NCBI GenBank assembly: GCA_946615785.1
Contig: CAMOIA010000139.1
Coordinates: 1-5,076, forward strand
Length of the DNA stretch: 5,076 nucleotides
Reading direction: 5' to 3'
Source of the DNA: an uncultured Clostridia bacterium
Lineage (GTDB): Bacteria; Bacillota; Clostridia; Christensenellales; Aristaeellaceae
Positions 1 to 5,076 of the stretch are shown piece after piece. Numbering within the stretch: position 1 is the stretch's first letter; every line of letters starts with the position of its first letter. The position numbers and the translations under genes are program-made. The notes beneath the pieces are model-generated. The model searched no databases, was not told the origin of the DNA, and worked only from the letters and a program-made list of their open reading frames with translations.

Positions 1-357
1 GTCGGAGGTGCGGGGCTGCTCGCGCAGCTGCTCTCGAAGCTGCTTTGCCGCGAGGCGGTATTTTTCCTCTCCAAGCGTTTTGTACAGGAACAGGAGCTGC
101 CTGCCGATGCACAGGTAATCCAGGTTGTGGCTTTCAAGGCTGTACCCTGCCATCCTCCCCTGCGCGTCCACCATGGTATCCAGAGCATCGCGGATGTACG
201 CGAGGTATTGCGCGTCCCCGGTCAGGGCATAGAGCTGTTCCATGCCGCGCCAGACGACCCCGTAATCGTAGCTCCATTTTTTGTTCAGCAGTCCCTCGCG
301 GCGCATCAGGCAAGCGGCGACTTCTTCCGCGGGGCGAAGGGGCATCCTCGTCAGCAC
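1..357 (-). CDS. GH105 unsaturated rhamnogalacturonyl hydrolase, N-terminal part (3' end beyond window)
   Basis: The 119 visible residues match the start of the GH105 (YteR/YesR) fold. These cytoplasmic enzymes remove the 4,5-unsaturated galacturonic acid that lyases leave on the non-reducing end of rhamnogalacturonan oligosaccharides. Seen directly: W28-SYDYG, then LYALTGD (42-48), DAQGRMAGY (64-72), HNLDYL (77-82), a YKTLGEEKYRLAAKQL helix (92-107) and QPRT (114-117). D80 in the NLD motif probably corresponds to the conserved aspartate near YteR Asp88. The main catalytic aspartate (Asp143 in YteR) would lie past the window edge. Family members are about 340-380 residues, so about two thirds is missing. 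The chosen start is GTG at 357-355, seven bases after GGGAGGAGG. The ATG at 345 has no well-spaced site. The start overlaps the upstream stop by seven bases, which suggests translational coupling. There is no signal peptide. Family assignment is confident; GH88 is the only close alternative. Confidence 0.88.
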   Translation of the reverse strand, partial: MLTRMPLRPAEEVAACLMRREGLLNKKWSYDYGVVWRGMEQLYALTGDAQYLAYIRDALDTMVDAQGRMAGYSLESHNLDYLCIGRQLLFLYKTLGEEKYRLAAKQLREQLREQPRTSD

Positions 358-2045
358 AGACGGTCCTCCTCCCGGAAAAGCCCGGTCATGTCGTCCGACG
401 CTTCGCCGTACTGCCCTTCCGAAGCCGTTTCACCCTTCAAAAGGCGAAGGAAGACCGACGCCACACGAATCGCGCCCCGTTCCTGCAGGTGGCTGTGGTC
501 GCTGCAGCCGTCAGGGTAATTCACATGCCCCGCCGGCACATGGCAGAAGACCTCGTTGGTTCCGTCGGGCCCCAGCTTTTCAAAGAGGGCCATGCACGCG
601 TTTTCAATATCGATCAGCCTGACGCCGCGGTACGCCGCCAGATCCCGCATCGCGGCGGGGTATTCTCCGTGCGTGCGCAGAAGCTTCCCGTTTTCGTCAA
701 AATGCTGACGCGGGATGGGCGTTGCCAGGATCGGTTCGGCGCCCTGTCTGCGGGCGGCGTCGATGTACAGGTTCAGGTACTCGGGGAACGTGGTGCGCGC
801 GGCGGTGCTGCGCATGGGATCGGCCTTTTCGTCGTTGTGGCTGAACGATATGATCAGCCTGTCCCCGGGCCTTAAGCACAGTTCGATGAAATTCAGCCGC
901 TTCTCGGCGACGAAGCTCTTGCTCGACCTGCCGTTGACGGCGCAGTTTTCCACAAATACGTTCTCGGGCAAAAGCTTCGGCAGCGCCTGTCCCCAGCCCG
1001 TCATCGGGAAGCTGCTCTTTGGATAATCCGCCATCGTGGAATCGCCGCAGAGATACCAGGTCGGCGTCCTTCTGTCCGGCCTCCAGCCGTCATAGCCGGA
1101 AAGCACCTCCGGAATGGTCACGACGGACGCTTCTTCGTCCGTGAGCCGTTTCTGGTTCGGGTGCCGTTCGCTCTGGTCGGCGCGCTCGCCTTTGGTGCGC
1201 CATTCGCCGTAGCGGTCCGTCACCGGCTTTTCCGCATTCCAGTCGGAGAATCCGCGCGGGCTGACGCAGGCGTCCATTTCACATTCCAGGAACAGCGTGC
1301 GCGCATACTGCCGCCACGGCCTGCCAAGGGACGCCATGCCCTCGGCGCACTCGCCCGTGAGGGTGCAGGCGTGGAAAACCATGCCGTAGGGCTGATCCTT
1401 CGGCGTGTTCGCAGCGGTATACATGCCGCCGCGCGCGTTCATGTACAGCGTGCAGCGCTCAAACCAGCAGCGGTACGGCCCAAAGATGAAATCCACGTCT
1501 CCCTGGATGAAGCAGTCTTCAAAATACTGCCGGCTGGCTGTCACCGGGCAGTCCCCGCAGCTTTCCACGCACTCGGCATGGGAGATGCGCGGCAGGATGT
1601 CCGCTTCCACCTTCGGCATCAGCGGCCCGCAGAACAGCGTGTCCTGGCTTGCGATCATGCGCACATTGCGCCACACGCCGCGGTCCCCGGCGGCATAGAC
1701 AGCCACCGCCTGCCCGACGTCGCGGCCGTCGCCCGCGTCGTTCCGGATGGTGAGGTTTTCAAATTCGACGTTCCTGCCGGTCACAAGTACCGAAAAGGAA
1801 AGGAAGGTTCCCCGCTCGCTTCCATCCGGGTTCTGATCTTTCGCGCACGCCGACCATGTGATCACGGTGCGGTCCCTTGCCTCGCCGACGATGCGGACAT
1901 TGTCCTTGTTGACGACCACGCGCTCTGTATACGTATCCATGCGGAGCAGGATGATTTCCGGTTTTCTGCCCCCGCCCGGTACGGCGTCGACCGCCGCCTG
2001 AATGGTTGTAAAATCTCCACTGCCGTCTTTCGCCACGATGATCAT
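351..2045 (-). CDS. Bifunctional pectin methylesterase (CE8) / SGNH rhamnogalacturonan acetylesterase-like (CE12) fusion
   Basis: This is a 564-residue two-domain esterase with no signal peptide, so probably cytoplasmic. Residues 1-325 form a pectin methylesterase, which splits methyl esters of galacturonate into acid and methanol. It has GSGDFTTIQAAVDAVP (8-23), GQAVAVY (Q112), SQDTL (Q134, D135), DVDFIFG (D185) and LGRPW (R242). These supply the oxyanion glutamines, the two catalytic aspartates and the arginine of the family. The domain closes with LTDEEA and SGYDGW (316-321), as usual for CE8. Residues 329-537 form an SGNH hydrolase like YesT/RGAE: CGDST (S336), GWGQ (350-353), NGRSSKSF (371-378), SHND (N404) and DHSH (D516, H519). 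It probably removes acetyl groups from rhamnogalacturonan pieces. The junction has almost no linker. A 27-residue acidic tail follows. The ATG follows GGGGGAG by seven bases, and the gap to the upstream gene is 16 bases. Both active sites look complete. Confidence 0.92.
   Translation of the reverse strand: MIIVAKDGSGDFTTIQAAVDAVPGGGRKPEIILLRMDTYTERVVVNKDNVRIVGEARDRTVITWSACAKDQNPDGSERGTFLSFSVLVTGRNVEFENLTIRNDAGDGRDVGQAVAVYAAGDRGVWRNVRMIASQDTLFCGPLMPKVEADILPRISHAECVESCGDCPVTASRQYFEDCFIQGDVDFIFGPYRCWFERCTLYMNARGGMYTAANTPKDQPYGMVFHACTLTGECAEGMASLGRPWRQYARTLFLECEMDACVSPRGFSDWNAEKPVTDRYGEWRTKGERADQSERHPNQKRLTDEEASVVTIPEVLSGYDGWRPDRRTPTWYLCGDSTMADYPKSSFPMTGWGQALPKLLPENVFVENCAVNGRSSKSFVAEKRLNFIELCLRPGDRLIISFSHNDEKADPMRSTAARTTFPEYLNLYIDAARRQGAEPILATPIPRQHFDENGKLLRTHGEYPAAMRDLAAYRGVRLIDIENACMALFEKLGPDGTNEVFCHVPAGHVNYPDGCSDHSHLQERGAIRVASVFLRLLKGETASEGQYGEASDDMTGLFREEDRLC
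365..373 (-). promoter_or_regulatory. Ribosome binding site GGGAGGAGG inside the preceding gene
   Basis: On the minus strand GGGAGGAGG lies within the last codons of the esterase fusion (the R-E-E stretch near its C-terminus). It is seven bases from a GTG codon at 357-355 but nineteen bases from the in-frame ATG at 345. This spacing is the reason for choosing the GTG as start of the GH105 gene. The arrangement ties GH105 translation to that of the upstream gene. Confidence 0.7.
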
Positions 2046-2061
2046 GCTGTTTCTCCCCCGT

Positions 2062-2703
2062 TCAGATGAGCTTCAGTTTTTTCAAATGCTCCGCCGTCAT
2101 ACGGGCATAGGTTTCCGCGCCGAGCGATTGGGTATGCGTGTCGTCCGTGCTTCCGTCCGGATACGCCGGATAGATACCTTTTTCAACGTGCAGGTACAGT
2201 TTCCTGCTTTCCTCGTCGCCCAATTCGGAAACAAGTTTCACGCTCTCGGCGTAGATATCGATCAGCGGCACGTTTTTTTCAAACGCAAGCGTGCGGATCG
2301 CCTCCGGATAGTCCCCATGGGACGGCAGCAGTTTGCCGTTTTGAAAATAGCGGCGGCAGATCGGCGTCAGAAGCACCGGTACAGCCTGATGCAGGCGGGC
2401 CGTGTCCACGTAAATGGACAGATTGTTTTTAAACGACGTCCAGGGGTCCGTGTGCCGCCAGACAAGATCGCTCGTGTCGTTGTGGGTAAACTGGATCAAA
2501 AGCAGATCGGAAGGCTGGATGCAGCATTCGATTTCCTGCAGACGCCCTTCCGAAAGAAACGATTTCGTGCTTCTTCCGCCGCGCGCGGCGTTGACGACTT
2601 TATGATCCGTATAATTTTCCAGCTTCTGGCCCCAGCCTGTGATGGGGGCGTTTTCCGGGGGATACGACGCGGCTGTGGAATCGCCGCAGATATAGATCGT
2701 CAT
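2062..2703 (-). CDS. SGNH/GDSL esterase, rhamnogalacturonan acetylesterase-like (CE12 family)
   Basis: A 213-residue single-domain SGNH hydrolase, likely a cytoplasmic acetylesterase acting on imported rhamnogalacturonan oligosaccharides. All family blocks are visible. Block I is ICGDST with nucleophile S9. TGWGQ follows at 22-26, and block II is NAARGGRSTKSF (38-49) with the oxyanion glycine. Block III is FTHND with N75. Block V is DDTH with D187 and H190 completing the triad. The length fits the compact YesT/RGAE family. The sequence aligns along its whole length with the C-terminal domain of the next gene, including LIDI and a shared YPDG stretch before the catalytic Asp-His, so the two are paralogues. 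The start is ATG at 2703, five bases after AGGAG; a TTG at 2721 is in frame but lacks such a site. No signal peptide is present. The acetyl substrate is inferred from family and neighbours; other ester substrates are possible. Confidence 0.88.
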   Translation of the reverse strand: MTIYICGDSTAASYPPENAPITGWGQKLENYTDHKVVNAARGGRSTKSFLSEGRLQEIECCIQPSDLLLIQFTHNDTSDLVWRHTDPWTSFKNNLSIYVDTARLHQAVPVLLTPICRRYFQNGKLLPSHGDYPEAIRTLAFEKNVPLIDIYAESVKLVSELGDEESRKLYLHVEKGIYPAYPDGSTDDTHTQSLGAETYARMTAEHLKKLKLI

Positions 2704-2708
2704 GTGTT

Positions 2709-2713
2709 CTCCT
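2709..2713 (-). promoter_or_regulatory. Ribosome binding site AGGAG of the single-domain esterase
   Basis: The minus strand reads AAGAGGAG, then five bases, then ATG at 2703-2701. This fixes the start of the esterase at that ATG rather than at an in-frame TTG at 2721, which lies next to the stem-loop and would add six residues before the beta strand that carries the nucleophile. Confidence 0.75.
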
Positions 2714-2724
2714 CTTCGCAAACA

Positions 2725-2758
2725 GCCGGGACTGCCGGCTTTTCCGGACAGTCCCGGC
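2725..2758 (-). promoter_or_regulatory. Strong intercistronic stem-loop after the binding-protein gene
   Basis: The arms 2725-2738 and 2744-2758 are complementary over 14 base pairs with a single bulged base, closing a five-base loop. The stem is almost entirely G-C. On the transcribed strand it starts 35 bases after the binding-protein stop and ends about a dozen bases before the next ribosome binding site. The bases that follow (TGTTTG) are not a real U tract, so a full intrinsic terminator is unlikely. The position fits an element that protects the 3' end of the upstream message or causes partial termination. Either would give more binding protein than downstream enzymes, as known for other sugar-uptake operons. 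The structure is seen; the role is inferred. Confidence 0.75.
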
Positions 2759-2793
2759 CCTGGTTCATTTGAAATCAGGCAGGAATGTAAGAA

Positions 2794-4428
2794 TTACTTG
2801 CCGCGGCTCATGAAGCTGTCATACGCGGCCTGGTAGGCGGCGATGAGGTCTTCGATGCCCATCTTCTGCAGCTGATCCATGTAGTTGTCGAAGTTGGTCA
2901 GGGGTTCTTCGCCGGTGACGAACTTGCGGGTCATGTCGGCGATGTACTGGTTCAGTTCGTCCAGCTGCGGCGCGGCGGCCTTCTGCGCGTCGACGCTCAG
3001 CACGATGGCGGCAGGATATTCAAGCGCGTTGCTCGCAGAGCCCCAGAGCTTGGCGGAATCGACGTAGTGCTGCTCACGGGTGGAGGCGAGGTAATCGCCG
3101 GCGCCCCAGCGCGGGAAGGACACGTGGCTCATCGCATAGCGGTATTTGTTGGCGAACGCGCCGTCATAGAAGTTCTCGGTCATGGTGTTGGCCCATTCGG
3201 TCTCGTGCTTCACACCGTTTTCATCCACGGTGTAGGTGCCGTTGCCATGGGTCCATTCGGTCGCAGGGATCGAGAGGATGGGATCGCCGTCAACGATGCC
3301 CCAGGTGGTGCAGTTGGTGCCTTCTTCGGTGTACATCATGTCGATGAGGCGGGCAGCCGCTTCGACGTTCTTGCAGTCAACGGAGATGCAGGCGGAATAG
3401 CGGTCGCCGAAACCGATGTTGTAGTCGGTCGCGTAGACGTTGCCGTTTGCATCCTCGATCCAGGGGAAGGCGATGAAATCAGCCTGCGGGTTCTTTTCCA
3501 GAACCTGGGGCAGTCTCTGCTCCCAGTAGTTGCTCAGGCCCATCCAGGAACCGGCAAGGTCCGCATAGATGTCCGCATCCTTTTCGGTCGCGGTGGCAAC
3601 AGAACCGTCCTCAAGATAGACGTCCTTGATCAGGCCTTCGGAATACCACTTGTTCATGGTCTCCAGATACGCCTTGTAGTTCTGGGTGTACTCGCCAAAG
3701 CCGACGGCGCCGGTTTCTGGATTGATGTACGCGCCGGAAAGAATGTCGAACGCGGGCAGGAAGTAGAGCAGACCCGCCTGGCCGGCGTCGAAGGGGATTT
3801 CGTCCTGTTCGCCGTTGCCGTTGGGATCAAGATCACGGAAGGCGACCAGCATGTCGTACCACTGGTCCAGGGTGGTGGGCACTTCGTCGATACCCACGTT
3901 CTCCATCCAGTCCTTGCGGCCCTGCAGGCCCCACCAGCAGGCGGCGACCTTCTCGTCAGGGGTGCTCAGGGGGTTGATGACGGTGAAGTACAGGTAACGG
4001 CCGTCGTCATCCTTCAGGGTGTTGGCCACTTCGGGATGCGCTTCCAGAAGCGCCTTGTAGTTGGGCATGTACTTGTCGATGACATCGTTCAGCTCGATGA
4101 TGATGCCATCCGCGTACAGCTGGCTCACACCGCCGGCATAGGAATTGTTGTGCTGCCACTGAATGACGTCCGGATAGTTGCCGCTGGCCAGCATGGCCTG
4201 GTACTGGGCGTCGATTTCCTCACCGGTGCCGCAGACCACGGTCCATTCGATCTCGACATCCGCCATCTGCTGAATTTTCAGCATACCGACGAGTCCGGGA
4301 TAGATGTAGGGCTCGTACTCGGCGGAGCCGCCGCGCACATAGTAGGTCACCTTGTCGGCGGCCAGCGCTGTGCCGCACATTGCAAGCAGCATGCATGCAG
4401 CCAGGGCGATTGCCATGATTTTCTTCAT
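2794..4428 (-). CDS. Extracellular sugar-binding protein of a CUT1 ABC transporter (LplA/YtcQ/AlgQ type)
   Basis: A 544-residue substrate-binding protein that captures oligosaccharides outside the cell and hands them to the membrane permeases. The N-terminus is a Sec signal peptide: KK at 2-3, a hydrophobic core at 4-18, and ALA at 21-23 before the likely cleavage. Family marks follow. LASGNYPDVIQW (80-91) is typical of large CUT1 binding proteins. GRKDWMENVGI (170-180) is followed by TTLDQWYDMLVAF (185-197) and the loop DPNGNGEQDE (201-210), which resembles the calcium site of the alginate-binding proteins AlgQ1/AlgQ2. The length suits this oligosaccharide-binding group, which is larger than maltose-type proteins. 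The neighbours point to pectin or rhamnogalacturonan oligosaccharides, but the ligand cannot be read from the sequence. The ATG follows AAGGAGG (4438-4444) with nine bases between. The signal peptide has no proper lipobox, which is odd for a Gram-positive binding protein. Lysine codons favour AAG, consistent with high expression. Confidence 0.93.
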   Translation of the reverse strand: MKKIMAIALAACMLLAMCGTALAADKVTYYVRGGSAEYEPYIYPGLVGMLKIQQMADVEIEWTVVCGTGEEIDAQYQAMLASGNYPDVIQWQHNNSYAGGVSQLYADGIIIELNDVIDKYMPNYKALLEAHPEVANTLKDDDGRYLYFTVINPLSTPDEKVAACWWGLQGRKDWMENVGIDEVPTTLDQWYDMLVAFRDLDPNGNGEQDEIPFDAGQAGLLYFLPAFDILSGAYINPETGAVGFGEYTQNYKAYLETMNKWYSEGLIKDVYLEDGSVATATEKDADIYADLAGSWMGLSNYWEQRLPQVLEKNPQADFIAFPWIEDANGNVYATDYNIGFGDRYSACISVDCKNVEAAARLIDMMYTEEGTNCTTWGIVDGDPILSIPATEWTHGNGTYTVDENGVKHETEWANTMTENFYDGAFANKYRYAMSHVSFPRWGAGDYLASTREQHYVDSAKLWGSASNALEYPAAIVLSVDAQKAAAPQLDELNQYIADMTRKFVTGEEPLTNFDNYMDQLQKMGIEDLIAAYQAAYDSFMSRGK

Positions 4429-4454
4429 ACGAGAAAACCTCCTTCAATATATTC

Positions 4455-4478
4455 TCCTGCGGCTTGTGCCGCTCAGGA
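4455..4478 (-). promoter_or_regulatory. Possible small stem-loop between permease and binding-protein genes
   Basis: In the 59-base gap, TCCTG-CGGC and GCCG-CT-CAGGA can pair as nine base pairs with a two-base bulge and a TTGT loop (plus-strand reading). On the message it lies just upstream of the binding-protein ribosome binding site and is followed by an A/T-rich stretch without a U tract. It could be a processing or stability element at the start of a segment encoding the abundant binding protein. It is short enough to be chance. Confidence 0.35.
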
Positions 4479-4487
4479 ACAAAGGGA

Positions 4488-5076
4488 TCAGATACCGGTC
4501 AGGCCGGAACGCTCCACGCCCTCCATGAACCTGCGCTGCAGGATCAGATAGGCGATCATGATGGGGATGATGCACAGGAAAGTCGCGGCCATCAGCATGG
4601 CCTCGTTGAACACGATGCCCTCCAGATCGTTGACCTGGATCATGGTGTGGTTCTCCTGATTGAGGAGCGCGTACAGATTGGGCAAAACGCTCGGCAGCAT
4701 GCGGAAGGACGGGTTGTTGATGTAAACGCCCGGCTCAAAATAGTCGTTCCAGTGCCACACCAGGGAAAGCACGCCGCACACCAGCATGGGCGCCTGCGCC
4801 ATGGGCAGCATGATGCGGGCATAGGTGCGGATCGGGCCGCAGCCGTCCACGCGCGCCGCTTCTTCCATTTCGTAGGGAAGGCCCATGAAGAACTGCCGGA
4901 AGAGGAAGATGAAGAAGCCGCCGTTGAGCCCCATGCCAAAGAAGGTCGGCACGACCAGCGGGGCAAAGCTGTTCAGCCATCCCCAGTCGGAATACTGCTT
5001 GTACAGCGGGAAGATCAGCCCCTGCACCGGCACGATCATCATGAGAATGACGATGAAGAACAGGATGGATTTGCCG
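4488..5076 (-). CDS. CUT1 ABC transporter permease, YesQ/LplC type (5' end beyond window)
   Basis: The visible 195 residues are the C-terminal two thirds of an inner-membrane permease for oligosaccharide import. The reading frame stays open to the window edge, starting G-K-S-I-L-F-F-I-V-I-L, so the internal ATG at 5042 is not the start. Family members run about 275-305 residues. The EAA loop that contacts the ATPase is clear at 4803-4862: EEAARVDG, then IRTYARIMLP. It is preceded by FLFRQFFMGLP, typical of the YesQ branch. Hydrophobic stretches include FFIVILMMIVPV near the visible start, the VVPTFFGMGL and FFIFLF region, MLVCGVLSLVW after the EAA loop, and MLMAATFLCIIPIMIAYLIL near the end. 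The tail RRFMEGVERSGLTGI matches the usual CUT1 ending before a final glycine-rich turn. The partner permease (YesP/LplB type) is expected upstream outside the window. The ATPase may be encoded elsewhere, as is common in Bacillota. Confidence 0.93.
   Translation of the reverse strand, partial: GKSILFFIVILMMIVPVQGLIFPLYKQYSDWGWLNSFAPLVVPTFFGMGLNGGFFIFLFRQFFMGLPYEMEEAARVDGCGPIRTYARIMLPMAQAPMLVCGVLSLVWHWNDYFEPGVYINNPSFRMLPSVLPNLYALLNQENHTMIQVNDLEGIVFNEAMLMAATFLCIIPIMIAYLILQRRFMEGVERSGLTGI

Noticed and set aside
45..875. Plus-strand open frame (276 codons) at the left edge
   Set aside because: It overlaps two well-supported minus-strand genes and has an Arg/Pro/Cys-rich composition typical of antisense reading of GC-rich coding DNA.
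1161..2069. Plus-strand open frame (302 codons) opposite the methylesterase domain
   Set aside because: Its product is Ala/Arg/His-rich with no family motifs, and it lies wholly opposite catalytic motifs of the real gene.
2704..2721. TTG start giving the single-domain esterase six more residues
   Set aside because: The ATG at 2703 has a well-spaced AGGAG. The TTG has no good site, and the extra residues would precede the conserved first strand of the fold.
2725..2758. Calling the intercistronic stem-loop an intrinsic terminator
   Set aside because: On the transcribed strand it is followed by TGTTTGCG, not a run of U, and further genes of the same pathway continue directly after it. In the opposite direction there is no U tract either.
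2002..2772. Plus-strand open frame (256 codons) across the single-domain esterase and the stem-loop gap
   Set aside because: It is a shadow frame with no recognisable domain. It would read through the strong stem-loop, and the minus-strand esterase is unambiguous.
4446..4451. TATATT as a -10 box for an internal promoter before the binding-protein gene
   Set aside because: No -35-like hexamer is present 16-19 bases upstream, where the sequence is G-C-rich (GAGCGG). An A/T-rich leader before a ribosome binding site is common.
4431..4455. GAGAA/TTCTC pairing that would place the binding-protein ribosome binding site in a loop
   Set aside because: Only five base pairs with a loop of about 17 bases; too weak to claim as a switch.
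3067..4551. Long plus-strand open frame (494 codons) opposite the binding-protein gene
   Set aside because: It is a mirror of GC-rich codon use in the real gene. Its translation is low-complexity Val/Gly/His-rich with no recognisable motif, and the minus-strand protein has clear family motifs and a strong ribosome binding site.

Overview
The window is a compact stretch of one operon. All five genes lie on the minus strand, so transcription runs from high to low coordinates. The genes are closely packed and none of the gaps exceeds about 90 bases. The sequence is GC-rich (roughly 55-60% by eye). Strong AGGAGG-type ribosome binding sites, a CUT1 sugar importer of the YesQ/LplA type and cytoplasmic pectin enzymes point to a Bacillota (Clostridia) bacterium, plausibly a gut or rumen plant-fibre degrader. 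The lineage is inferred from protein style only.

Layout in transcription order: (1) 5076-4488, the C-terminal two thirds of a CUT1 ABC transporter permease, cut by the window edge. (2) 4428-2794, a secreted sugar-binding protein of the LplA/YtcQ/AlgQ type. (3) 2703-2062, a single-domain SGNH/GDSL esterase of the rhamnogalacturonan acetylesterase type (CE12-like). (4) 2045-351, a 564-residue fusion of a pectin methylesterase (CE8) with a second CE12-like esterase. (5) 357-1, the N-terminal 119 residues of a GH105 unsaturated rhamnogalacturonyl hydrolase, cut by the other window edge. Its best start is a GTG that overlaps the end of gene 4.

Taken together, the genes describe uptake and intracellular processing of small pectin fragments. 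The binding protein and permease import oligosaccharides, presumably the unsaturated products of secreted pectate or rhamnogalacturonan lyases. Three cytoplasmic esterase domains remove methyl and acetyl groups. The GH105 enzyme then removes the unsaturated uronic acid from the non-reducing end. The set parallels the Bacillus subtilis yes/yte rhamnogalacturonan clusters, but adds a methylesterase and places it in one polypeptide with an acetylesterase. No enzyme whose N-terminus is visible has a signal peptide.

The most notable points are the nearly linker-free methylesterase-acetylesterase fusion, a His/Cys cluster inside its methylesterase domain, two neighbouring paralogous acetylesterase domains, a very strong stem-loop after the binding-protein gene, and a binding protein that lacks a proper lipobox. 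I see no mobile element, CRISPR array, RNA gene or complete promoter. The operon promoter, the partner permease and any regulator presumably lie beyond the right-hand edge.
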